Of a DNA stretch of 14,321 bases, positions 6,736 through 14,014 are shown in pieces (position 1 is the stretch's first letter; each line of letters begins with the position of its first letter). The stretch lies in the NCBI GenBank assembly GCA_017964745.1, contig JAGCRJ010000045.1, forward strand, positions 1 through 14,321. The letters are read 5' to 3'. The notes under the pieces were generated by a model. It searched no databases. It was not told where the DNA came from and worked only from the letters and a program-made list of their open reading frames with translations. A program made the translations under genes and the position numbers. Source of the DNA: Lachnospiraceae bacterium. Its GTDB lineage: Bacteria; Bacillota; Clostridia; Lachnospirales; Lachnospiraceae.

Positions 6736-8637
6736 ATGAAGAAAAAAATCGCGGTCTTTACAACCGGCTGGTGCTGTGAAATATTGTCGCAATTCCTGAT
6801 GGGAATGGAGGAATCCCTCAGTTCTGACGGTGCGGATATCTTTCTGTTCCTGGGCTATTCCATGTATTCCGACAGCGAAGCCAACAGAAAAGGTGATCTT
6901 AATATCTTCAAGCTTCCCGACCTGCACGACTTCGATGCTTCCGTCATATTCGGAAGCGGTCTTTATTTCAAAGGGCAGCCGGAATCCATCATCGAAAGAA
7001 GCAAAGAAGCCGGCATCCCCGTTATTGTTCAGGGATCGAGATTCGACGATACCTATTACATCGGATCGGACAACTACTCTGCCACGACCGATATGTGCAG
7101 GCATCTGCGCTCATCCCACGGCGTCAGGGATATCATCTTCCTGGCAGGTTCCGCCGATTCTCTTGATTCCGAACTCAGATTAAAAGCCGTCAAAGATTTC
7201 CTTCACGAAAATAATGAGGACGATCTTCTGAAGGAAGTATTTTATACCAAATGGGAAAACGCTGCCGTCACCAGATATATCAAGGAATTCTGTGAAACCG
7301 GAAGGTCTCTTCCCGATGTGTTCATCTGTGCCAACGACGGGCTTGCCATGGAAGCCTGTATGAGTCTCGATAAATACGGGATATCCGTGCCCGAACAGGT
7401 TCTTGTGACCGGCTTCGATCACATAGAGACCAGCCAGATATTCTATCCATCGATCGCCACGGTGGATCAGTGCTTTGTAAAAATGGGCAGTGCATGCGGT
7501 GATATATGCCGAAAGCTGTTTGGCGGAGAAAAAGTTGACTCTTCCACTATCATCGATGGAGAATTTATTCCCGGCGAAAGCTGCGACTGTCTGGAAGCAG
7601 GCAACAGCGATGCCGCCAGAAGGCGAATGGGCCGTGCGGAATTCGCCAAGAGAGCCGATACAACATATTTCAACATAAAGCTCAATTCAATGGATTCAGC
7701 CGTGCTTTCGAGTGTTTCCTTTGAGGAGTTTACATCAAACCTTCACGACCTGCTTCTCCGCGATCATGTCATCGAGGGTGATTCCTTCCACGTTCTGCTG
7801 GAACCCAACTTCAGGCTTTCACTCAACGATACAAGCATTTCCCTTTCAAGGGAAGGCTACAGTCCTCATGTAGACGTACTGTATTCCATGGAAAACGGAA
7901 AAGAATTCGAAGACAGCCAGTTCCCTTCACGTTCACTGGTCCCGGGATATGATCCGAAGGATTCCAATCATCTCTATGTTTTCCTCGCACTTCACGAAGC
8001 GGATGACGCCTTCGGATATATAGTGTTCAGAGACTGCATGAACAGGATCATCAATCACGATCTGCAATCCTATCAGAACAGACTCGGTCTGGTCATAGAT
8101 AAATTCCGCCATGCACTGAATCTCGATCTCATCAATAAGAGGCTCCTGGACATCATGAAGAAGGATCCGCTGACCAATGTCAGCAACAGGAGAGCCTACG
8201 AAGATAAAGAGACATTCCTGCAGTCCAAGATCAATTCGGGTGAAGATTACAAATTTGCGATAGCAATGTTCGATGTCAACAATCTGAAGCTGGTCAACGA
8301 TGTAAACGGACACGAAGCCGGAGACGCTTATCTTATAAGGGCATGCAGGCTCATATGCAACATCTTCAAGCACAGCCCCGTATACAGAGTCGGTGGAGAC
8401 GAATTCATCGCCGTCCTTACGGATAATGATTACATAAAGAGGAACGAGCTTCTGAAGGAGCTGTCGGCATCTCTTAGTCCATACACCAAAGAGATACCGC
8501 TTCCGGACGATTTCGTTTCCATAGCCTGCGGCATCGCCGAATATGACAAGAATTTTGACAGCTCCGTTCAGGATATAACAAACCGTGCGGATGACAAAAT
8601 GTACCAGAACAAGAAAATGATAAAAGGTGCCGTCTAA
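6736..8637 (+). CDS. Cytoplasmic LacI-like sensor / GAF-like / GGDEF diguanylate cyclase (paralog 2)
   Basis: This is a 633-residue soluble protein with the same three-part plan as the gene at 1792. The LacI-type ligand domain is about 1-285 (KKKIAVFTTGW start, ICANDGLAM, VTGFDH, PSIATVDQ, ESCDC end), without a DNA-binding domain. A GAF-like middle follows at about 300-465 (LHEADDAFGYIVFRDC). The GGDEF domain carries DPLTNVSNRRAY, FDVNNLKLVND with D513, GH..GD, and GGDEF at 553-557. The GGDEF residues have exactly the same numbers as in paralog 1, so the two genes differ little in length over 550 residues. The inhibitory RxxD is again absent (KHSP). All catalytic residues are present, so it should make c-di-GMP. 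Ligand-domain residues differ considerably between the paralogs, which suggests different ligands. It is divergent from the esterase gene and 14 bases upstream of the DUF6935-like gene, probably one transcript. Confidence 0.9.
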   Translation: MKKKIAVFTTGWCCEILSQFLMGMEESLSSDGADIFLFLGYSMYSDSEANRKGDLNIFKLPDLHDFDASVIFGSGLYFKGQPESIIERSKEAGIPVIVQGSRFDDTYYIGSDNYSATTDMCRHLRSSHGVRDIIFLAGSADSLDSELRLKAVKDFLHENNEDDLLKEVFYTKWENAAVTRYIKEFCETGRSLPDVFICANDGLAMEACMSLDKYGISVPEQVLVTGFDHIETSQIFYPSIATVDQCFVKMGSACGDICRKLFGGEKVDSSTIIDGEFIPGESCDCLEAGNSDAARRRMGRAEFAKRADTTYFNIKLNSMDSAVLSSVSFEEFTSNLHDLLLRDHVIEGDSFHVLLEPNFRLSLNDTSISLSREGYSPHVDVLYSMENGKEFEDSQFPSRSLVPGYDPKDSNHLYVFLALHEADDAFGYIVFRDCMNRIINHDLQSYQNRLGLVIDKFRHALNLDLINKRLLDIMKKDPLTNVSNRRAYEDKETFLQSKINSGEDYKFAIAMFDVNNLKLVNDVNGHEAGDAYLIRACRLICNIFKHSPVYRVGGDEFIAVLTDNDYIKRNELLKELSASLSPYTKEIPLPDDFVSIACGIAEYDKNFDSSVQDITNRADDKMYQNKKMIKGAV

Positions 8638-8651
8638 CGAAAGGAGTGTTT

Positions 8652-9245
8652 ATGGGATTATTGGATCAGATTAAAAGCAAGGCCGCTCAGGAGATCGGAA
8701 ATGCCGTAGGTGATGCGGTCCGCGGTGCGGCTAACGCAGCAGGCAAACAGACCGAAAGCTTTACGTTCAAGGATATCCCGGGAAGCCTCGCAGAGCTTCA
8801 GGCTCTTCCGGAATGCTCCATGGACAGCCCCTTTAAAACCGCTGCCCTTACCGTATGCGCACTCTGTGCCTATGCGGTAAATACGGATGCAGGCATTGAG
8901 ATGCTCAACTTCCTGAAGGGGCCCCAGCCTCTGAGCACAATGGAGCTTCAGTTCCTCAAGGACCGTTTCATGGACGGCAAGACCTATGTTCCCCTTTCGT
9001 ATTTCAAGGGTGCGACTCCGGACAATAACTACACACCGTCGGAGCCTCTTACCATCGAAGTATTCTCCAATCCCTATTCGTATGATAATGACGGATATGC
9101 AAGGCTTCTTATCAGAAGCGGCGGAGCCGATACCGAGCGTCCCATTACCTTAAGAAAGCGCGGAAGCGACGGCAAATGGTTCCTCTGGGAACAGATGCTC
9201 CTCGCTGACATAAGACCACCCAAGGCTTCCGACCCCTGGGCATGA
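8652..9245 (+). CDS. DUF6935-like small protein of unknown function
   Basis: The gene encodes 197 residues with no signal peptide or membrane helix. Residues 1-32 are a small-residue-rich amphipathic segment (AVGDAVRGAANAAG). The rest resembles a family I recall in gut and rumen Firmicutes as DUF6935: a DIPGSLAELQALPE motif near 41-54, FKTAALTVCALCAY near 61-74, FLKDRFMDG, YFKGATPDNNYTPSEP, SGGADTERP, WFLWEQ, and a conserved DPWA end. The family name is from memory and not checked. The start is the ATG at 8652, with AAAGGAG five bases upstream; a GTG six bases earlier overlaps that site. It sits 14 bases after the second sensor/GGDEF gene and is probably co-transcribed with it, but no biochemical role can be inferred. 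Confidence 0.8.
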   Translation: MGLLDQIKSKAAQEIGNAVGDAVRGAANAAGKQTESFTFKDIPGSLAELQALPECSMDSPFKTAALTVCALCAYAVNTDAGIEMLNFLKGPQPLSTMELQFLKDRFMDGKTYVPLSYFKGATPDNNYTPSEPLTIEVFSNPYSYDNDGYARLLIRSGGADTERPITLRKRGSDGKWFLWEQMLLADIRPPKASDPWA

Positions 9246-9281
9246 TCAAAGGCCCCGGGCATCCGATCCCCGGGCATGATC
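9233..9281 (+). repeat. Imperfect short direct repeats spanning the DUF6935-like stop codon
   Basis: CCCTGGGCATGATC (9234-9247) and CCCCGGGCATGATC (9268-9281) differ at one base. A partial third copy, CCCCGGGCATCCGATC, lies between them. The stop codon of the small gene falls in the first copy. The CCCGGG units can also pair into a six-base stem, but no T-run follows. Confidence 0.55.
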
Positions 9282-9326
9282 TAAGCCTCCGTTTAATGCC
9301 CCGCAAATATACAAAAACATAAAAAA

Positions 9327-9350
9327 ACTCCCGGCCGTCCGGCCGGGAGT
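9327..9350. terminator. Bidirectional intrinsic terminator between convergent genes
   Basis: A perfect 10-base stem (ACTCCCGGCC with GGCCGGGAGT) has a four-base loop GTCC. On the minus strand it is followed by a run of T (the plus-strand A run at 9321-9327), a strong terminator for the lipoprotein gene. On the plus strand it is followed by CTTTATAT, weaker but usable for the sensor/GGDEF-DUF6935 unit. Confidence 0.92.
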
Positions 9351-9365
9351 CTTTATATGTATCAA

Positions 9366-10940
9366 TTATTCTACAACCTGTCCTATGATCGCATCAAGTC
9401 CCGGGAAAGGATCATCCATGACATTTACATACCAGCTGTCATAGTTGAAGGGGAACATATCCGCGGTAACGGGATCCCAGTCTACACACATGTAAGGAAG
9501 ATTCGATTCGGGTACTGCCAGGAATTCATCGAAATCAGAACCCCAAGGACGGAGGAAGAAGCTGAGTTCAAGAACCCAGTTGCCGTCATCATCATAAAGA
9601 TCCACTCTCATTGAGATATAGTCATCAAGGATTCTGGCATCCGCTTCGGGATCGATGGATGCATCATAATAACCGATATCGTATCCGAGGATCTGGCCCT
9701 GTTCGGATATGAGCCATCCGGATTCGGTGCTGTCTTCATAATGATTAAAATATACATCTACATCAAGGTCACCTTCGGACTTGGCATTTACAACCTGCAT
9801 ATGAACTTCATCACCTTCGCAATCGAATGTTGCAAGGCAGTCATATGCATATCCGATATTGCTCTCAAAATCGGTGCAGGCATTACTTACGATCCAGAAA
9901 CCGTACCAGCCTCTCTCCCAGTAACTTTCCCAGTCACCGGAGCCGTAGGATGAAGTCTCGCTCTCATCGGTAACGTACTCATCGTTGACATCAACACTCT
10001 TTATAAGCTCCATAAAATCATCGGAAGCTGCTTCTTCAACGGATGAGCCGGTGGTATAGATACGTACGGCTACCATCTGGTCTCCCGAAGGAGTTCTGTA
10101 GACCCAGTCAAGAGGAATGACGAAATCTGCGGTGATGTCGCCGAAATAGTCTTCGTATGTAAACAGGATTGCTTCCTTGCCGTCAACGGTAAGATCCTGC
10201 ATATCGTAATTATAGCTTGCGATCTCATCTCCGAGATCCTCAAGATCATCCCAGTCATAGACTGAAGTAATATAAACCTTCTGGTTTCCGTCCTTTGAAA
10301 CAAGATCTCCGAACTCGGATGAAGGATCAGCCTCGCGGTAAGCTCCGGTATATTCAACGGTAAAAAGTCCGTCACCGTAAACATATGTGCCGCCCTTGCC
10401 TGAAGCTCCTCCGATGGATACAGTCTCGGCATCGCTCTCAACTTCGAGAGAAGCAAGAACCGCAAGAGGGATATCATCGGTATACTTATATCCGGTTCCG
10501 ATGGCGATAACGGTTGTCTTGCCGATCTTGGCATAAACAACGAAATCCTTCTTGTAAGAAGCTCCGTTCCACTTGGTTCCGTCAAGGCTGAAAGAGATCT
10601 CTTCGAAAGAATCATCCTCTTCGATGAGCGCCTTTACATAATCCTTGGCTTCGCTCTTCTCAACCACCTGGAAAACGATGCTTGCATCGTCATCGTCGGA
10701 AAGGGTTACAACGCTTTCGCTGGAGCCTTCTTCAGCTTCCATTCCCTTGGGAACGAGAAGTGTGAAAGCGCCTACGGTCTCTTCCTTTCCCTTTACTTCG
10801 GGAATCTCAAGAGCATCCTCGTCAGCTTCGACTACGGGAGTTTCCTCTTCCTTGCCACAGCCTGCGATGGTAGCGATACCCATCATAAGGCATAAAATGA
10901 CGGCAAGTCCCTTTTTACGAAACGTCATTTTTTTACTCAT
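9366..10940 (-). CDS. Acidic surface lipoprotein of unknown function
   Basis: The gene encodes 524 residues. The N-terminus has Lys/Arg, a hydrophobic stretch and the lipobox IAGC with C28, so the mature protein is predicted to be lipid-anchored on the outer face of the membrane. The mature part is rich in Asp and Glu. Three regions can be seen: about 50-175 (begins GAFTLLVPKGM), about 185-320 (begins DGLFTVEYTGAY), and a C-terminal domain about 335-505 containing WERGWYGFW at 341-349. The first two regions begin similarly and may be related, as in other clostridial lipoproteins. The C-terminal domain resembles one common in Lachnospiraceae lipoproteins, but I cannot name it. AAAGGAG precedes the ATG by five bases. 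The gene stands alone between two hairpin terminators. No enzyme motif is apparent. Confidence 0.85.
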   Translation of the reverse strand: MSKKMTFRKKGLAVILCLMMGIATIAGCGKEEETPVVEADEDALEIPEVKGKEETVGAFTLLVPKGMEAEEGSSESVVTLSDDDDASIVFQVVEKSEAKDYVKALIEEDDSFEEISFSLDGTKWNGASYKKDFVVYAKIGKTTVIAIGTGYKYTDDIPLAVLASLEVESDAETVSIGGASGKGGTYVYGDGLFTVEYTGAYREADPSSEFGDLVSKDGNQKVYITSVYDWDDLEDLGDEIASYNYDMQDLTVDGKEAILFTYEDYFGDITADFVIPLDWVYRTPSGDQMVAVRIYTTGSSVEEAASDDFMELIKSVDVNDEYVTDESETSSYGSGDWESYWERGWYGFWIVSNACTDFESNIGYAYDCLATFDCEGDEVHMQVVNAKSEGDLDVDVYFNHYEDSTESGWLISEQGQILGYDIGYYDASIDPEADARILDDYISMRVDLYDDDGNWVLELSFFLRPWGSDFDEFLAVPESNLPYMCVDWDPVTADMFPFNYDSWYVNVMDDPFPGLDAIIGQVVE

Positions 10941-10980
10941 AATGTCTCCTTTACGCTTTGGTGCAATAAACTACAAAAGC

Positions 10981-11009
10981 ATTTTACAATAATATAGGAA
11001 ATAATTAAA
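10981..11009 (-). promoter_or_regulatory. Possible promoter of the lipoprotein gene
   Basis: On the minus strand TAAAAT (10981-10986) and TTTAAT (11004-11009) are spaced by 17 bases, about 40 bases before the ATG at 10940. The region between the upstream terminator and the gene is extremely AT-rich, so other matches are possible. A promoter must lie here because the upstream unit ends at a terminator. Confidence 0.4.
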
Positions 11010-11040
11010 CCTATATTTTTTACAGTTTTTTAATATATAA

Positions 11041-11076
11041 GGCCCGTATTTTGTGTGCTTTTTCAAAATACGGGCC
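11041..11076 (-). terminator. Intrinsic terminator of the ybaB-recR-galM-DUF5711 unit
   Basis: A perfect 13-base stem (GGCCCGTATTTTG with CAAAATACGGGCC) has a ten-base loop and lies 12 bases after the DUF5711 stop. Downstream on the minus strand the tract is TTATATATT, not a pure T-run, so efficiency may be moderate. Confidence 0.8.
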
Positions 11077-11088
11077 CAAAAATCCTTA

Positions 11089-12276
11089 TCAGTTCAGCCT
11101 TATTGTATCGACCGAGGATGAAGTGGAAACGACATATCTGTATGCGTTTTCGGTGGAGATCAGCAGTCTGACGGGATTTCTGAAGGAATCGTCAAACTTG
11201 ACCTTGCCGTGATACGTATAGATCAGGCATCTGGAATCGCTGTATATCACAAGGTCTGATTCTTCAAACAGCACATCCGTGTATTCGAAATTGATATCAT
11301 ACTTTCCGACGAGCGAATCAGAGCTGTCGTAAACATCCATCCTGTATTTTGTCTCGGGATCGTCGGACCTGAAAACAAGTCCCAGATATCCGTTTCCGGT
11401 AAACACCGATTTGACTTCATCGGAGAAAAGATGCTCTCCGATGGACTCGGGCTGGTCGGAGCCCTTATATATCATGAATCTCTCATCTCCTACCGCATAA
11501 GCGGTGGAATCATCGAGGAAACCGACTTCGGGAACAACAAGATCCGTGTAATCGTAGCTGCTTACCAGGAAATCGGTATAATTGTCTCCGACCTCGGTAA
11601 GGTTATAGAAAGCGACCGTGGATTTGACGGTACCGGCATCGACATAGATAAAGCTTACGCAGAGGAGATTTCCCGCGGGTGACAGTGCAAGATCAACGGG
11701 GTATCCGCTTCCGGACATATGCATCTGTCCGCTGTAGAGAAGTTCGCCCGAGGGGGAATAGGTGTTGATAAGCACGGCATCGTTTGAGTTCAATACCGCG
11801 GTCACCCTTCCCGTCGAAGCTACGGCGATATCCCTTATCGGAAGATTTGTCTTGAAGCTTCCGAGCTTTTCGGTCTCGTTAAGGACATAGATATCTCTTC
11901 CGTTATAGGATGCGATCGCTACGGTGCCCTCGCATATCGAGATCTTCAGGTCTTGGATCTCATATCCCTGATCCCATACGGTCTTGCCGCTTCCGTCTAT
12001 GCAGTGCGCTCCGTCATGGCTGAAGGAAAGAATACTGCGTCCGAGACGGAGATCCTTCTGCGATTCGGAGGCGGTGCGGTCTCCGGAGTCTATGACCTCA
12101 TACCCGGTGTAGACATGCGACTGGAATCTGGCATAGATGATCAGAAGTATCACAAGTATCAGGACGATGAAGATGAACGTCCTGTACAGATTCATGATCC
12201 TGTGCTTTTTAAGTTTGTCCCTGTAATCATCGGGCGACTTGTCGGAGCCGCCCTTGATCATACGTAACTTTGCCAT
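11089..12276 (-). CDS. DUF5711 family membrane-anchored beta-propeller-like protein
   Basis: This 395-residue protein has a basic cytoplasmic N-terminus, one membrane helix at about 32-49, and an extracytoplasmic domain of about 340 residues. That domain is built of repeated short beta-strand blocks resembling WD/PQQ-type propeller blades (for example ILSFSHDGAHCIDGSGKTVWD and GTVAIASYNGRDIYVL). It matches the general look of DUF5711 proteins from clostridia; that name is from recollection. No catalytic motif is visible, and a binding or scaffold role is an inference. The start at 12276 has a GGGGGG-rich site three to four bases upstream. It is the last gene before a terminator and lies 23 bases after the aldose epimerase, so it is probably co-transcribed with it. 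Confidence 0.82.
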   Translation of the reverse strand: MAKLRMIKGGSDKSPDDYRDKLKKHRIMNLYRTFIFIVLILVILLIIYARFQSHVYTGYEVIDSGDRTASESQKDLRLGRSILSFSHDGAHCIDGSGKTVWDQGYEIQDLKISICEGTVAIASYNGRDIYVLNETEKLGSFKTNLPIRDIAVASTGRVTAVLNSNDAVLINTYSPSGELLYSGQMHMSGSGYPVDLALSPAGNLLCVSFIYVDAGTVKSTVAFYNLTEVGDNYTDFLVSSYDYTDLVVPEVGFLDDSTAYAVGDERFMIYKGSDQPESIGEHLFSDEVKSVFTGNGYLGLVFRSDDPETKYRMDVYDSSDSLVGKYDINFEYTDVLFEESDLVIYSDSRCLIYTYHGKVKFDDSFRNPVRLLISTENAYRYVVSTSSSVDTIRLN

Positions 12277-12284
12277 TTATCCCC

Positions 12285-12297
12285 CCGGTCAAACCGG
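12285..12297 (-). other. Small inverted repeat next to the DUF5711 ribosome binding site
   Basis: CCGGT-TTG-ACCGG on the minus strand forms a five-base stem directly beside the G-run that serves as ribosome binding site. It may reduce initiation at the DUF5711 start or simply be chance in a 23-base gap. Confidence 0.35.
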
Positions 12298-12299
12298 TA

Positions 12300-13349
12300 T
12301 CAGTTCTTAAATGCGTATACCGTTACGGAATCGAGCTTTCTGTCAGGTCCGAAAACGGGGCTCTGGAAATTGGAGTGGTGGATCGCATCGGGATAATACT
12401 GTGTCTCAAGGCAGAGACCGTATCTCTTGTTGAAAACCGCTCCTTCCTTACCGATCTGTCCTTCCTTGATGAAGTTTCCGGCATAGAACTGAACGCCGGG
12501 AAGATCGGAATATACTTCCATGATCCTGGATGACTTTGCGGCCCATACGGTGGCAACCTTGCGAAGGGTTCCGTCATAACCTCTTACACAGAAGTTATGG
12601 TCGTATCCGCCCGCGAAATTAAGCTGCTCGAAATCATCATCGATATGATCGCCGACCCTGACCTTGGATGTAAGGTCCATGGGAGTTCCCTTTACTGATG
12701 CGATCACTCCGGAAGGAATGGATTCGTCATCGGTGGGAGTGAATTCATCGGCTTCGATCTGAATGAACTCGTCAACAATGCTTCCGGCCCCAAATCCGTC
12801 AAGGTTGAAGTACGAATGGTTGGTGGGATTGAGAATGGTATTCTCATCGGATGAACCGACGTAATGGAGCTTAAGCTCGTTGTCATCGGTCACGGTGTAT
12901 GTAACTGAAAGCTTCTTGTTTCCGGGGAATCCGAGTGTTGCGGGATCCTCGATGGAAAAAGTGACACTGTTGTCGGAAGTGACATCCGCATCCCACATTC
13001 TCTTGTGGTATCCGTTATCGATATGTGAGTGAAGATTGTTCCTGTCGTTGTCGTTGATATCGAGTTCGTAGTGAACACCGTCGATCTCATATTCCGCATT
13101 TCCGATACGGTTTGCATTGGGTCCGATCGTTGCTCCGAAGAAGCTGGGATTTCCGTAATAATCTTCAGCCTTGTCAAAGCCGAGAACAACATCCTCAGCT
13201 TTTCCATCGGCATCGGGAACCATGAGCTTTACAAGTATCGCTCCGAGATTTGTAACGGAAGCGGTCAGCCCGTTCTTTCCTGCGATCGTATAAAGCTTTA
13301 TCTCCCTGCCGTCACGGCTGCATCCGAAACTTTCACTATTTACCGACAT
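12300..13349 (-). CDS. galM: Aldose 1-epimerase (mutarotase)
   Basis: This 349-residue cytoplasmic enzyme interconverts alpha and beta anomers of hexoses such as glucose or galactose and feeds the Leloir pathway. Its length is normal for GalM. Conserved residues are NRIGNA with R81, NNLHSH with H107, NPTNHSYFNL with the catalytic acid H178, YDHNF with sugar-binding D250, LPGVQFYAGNF near 283-293, and LETQYYPDA with the catalytic base E315. The usual NNLHGG is NNLHSH here, a mild deviation. AAGGAG lies seven bases before the ATG at 13349. It follows recR after 59 bases and precedes DUF5711 by 23. No other galactose genes are in the window. The function is confident; the preferred sugar is not known. 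Confidence 0.95.
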   Translation of the reverse strand: MSVNSESFGCSRDGREIKLYTIAGKNGLTASVTNLGAILVKLMVPDADGKAEDVVLGFDKAEDYYGNPSFFGATIGPNANRIGNAEYEIDGVHYELDINDNDRNNLHSHIDNGYHKRMWDADVTSDNSVTFSIEDPATLGFPGNKKLSVTYTVTDDNELKLHYVGSSDENTILNPTNHSYFNLDGFGAGSIVDEFIQIEADEFTPTDDESIPSGVIASVKGTPMDLTSKVRVGDHIDDDFEQLNFAGGYDHNFCVRGYDGTLRKVATVWAAKSSRIMEVYSDLPGVQFYAGNFIKEGQIGKEGAVFNKRYGLCLETQYYPDAIHHSNFQSPVFGPDRKLDSVTVYAFKN

Positions 13350-13380
13350 ATTCTTTCTCCTTAGTATTTCTTTATATTGA

Positions 13381-13406
13381 GTGAAAAGGAAAACGTCCTC
13401 TTTTCA
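13381..13406. other. Inverted repeat between recR and galM
   Basis: GTGAAAAG (13381-13388) pairs perfectly with CTTTTCAC (13399-13406) around a ten-base loop. No T-run follows on either strand, so it is not a standard terminator. It could be an RNA-processing hairpin or a weak attenuator in the recR-galM gap. Confidence 0.4.
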
Positions 13407-13408
13407 CA

Positions 13409-14014
13409 TCAGATCTCTGTACGTCCGTCGAGTGCCCTGGTGAGTGTGATCTCATCGATGTATTCGAGATCTCCTCCGACGGGAACTCCGCTGGCTATAC
13501 GGGTGACCCTTACTCCGAGCGGCTTTATCAGCTTGCTGATATACATTGCCGTCGTCTCGCCTTCAATGCTCGAATTGGTTGCAAGTATAACCTCGCTTAT
13601 GCTTCCCTCATCCTTTGAGCACCTGTCGACGAGCTCCTTGATCCTGATATCGGAAGGTCCCACGCCGAGCATGGGTGCGATTGCGCCCTGGAGCACATGG
13701 TATACGCCGCCGTATTTTCCGGTCTTTTCGTATGCGGCCATATCCCTGGTGTCTTCGACTACCATTATGACGGAATGATCCCTGGATGTATTCGAGCACA
13801 CGGGACACATATCGCTGTCCGTAAGGGTGAAGCATTCCCTGCAATACTTGACCCTGCTGCGTGCCTCCATCATGGTGTCCGCAAGCCGCTTAACCTTCTC
13901 GGGCGGCATATTGATCATATGAAAGGCAAGTCTCTGGGCAGATTTATCCCCTATCCCGGGAAGTGCCGCAAGTTCCGAAACAAGCCTGTTGACATATCCG
14001 CTGTAAAGTTCCAT
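13409..14014 (-). CDS. recR: Recombination mediator protein RecR
   Basis: The 201-residue length is standard for RecR, which with RecO and RecF loads RecA at gaps in single-stranded DNA. Domains in order: helix-hairpin-helix at about 11-30 (LAALPGIGDKSAQRLAFH), a four-cysteine zinc finger with C58, C61, C70 and C73, and a TOPRIM domain at about 79-175 with the acidic pair E87-D88 and VYHVLQG at 104-110. The tail has GVPVGGDLEYID and LTRAL, the RecR signature. The start codon follows the ybaB stop with no gap (TAAATG), so translation is probably coupled. An AGGA nine bases upstream lies inside ybaB. ybaB-recR is the standard bacterial order, usually with dnaX upstream, which would be beyond the window. 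Confidence 0.98.
   Translation of the reverse strand: MELYSGYVNRLVSELAALPGIGDKSAQRLAFHMINMPPEKVKRLADTMMEARSRVKYCRECFTLTDSDMCPVCSNTSRDHSVIMVVEDTRDMAAYEKTGKYGGVYHVLQGAIAPMLGVGPSDIRIKELVDRCSKDEGSISEVILATNSSIEGETTAMYISKLIKPLGVRVTRIASGVPVGGDLEYIDEITLTRALDGRTEI

Noticed and set aside
9251..9277. Second terminator from the CCCGGG units after the DUF6935-like stop
   Set aside because: The stem is only six bases and no T-run follows; the real terminator at 9327-9350 is far stronger.
10070..10615. 181-codon open frame on the minus strand within the lipoprotein gene
   Set aside because: It is a different frame of the same strand as the lipoprotein, is low-complexity Ser/Leu/Arg rich, and has no start site or family features.
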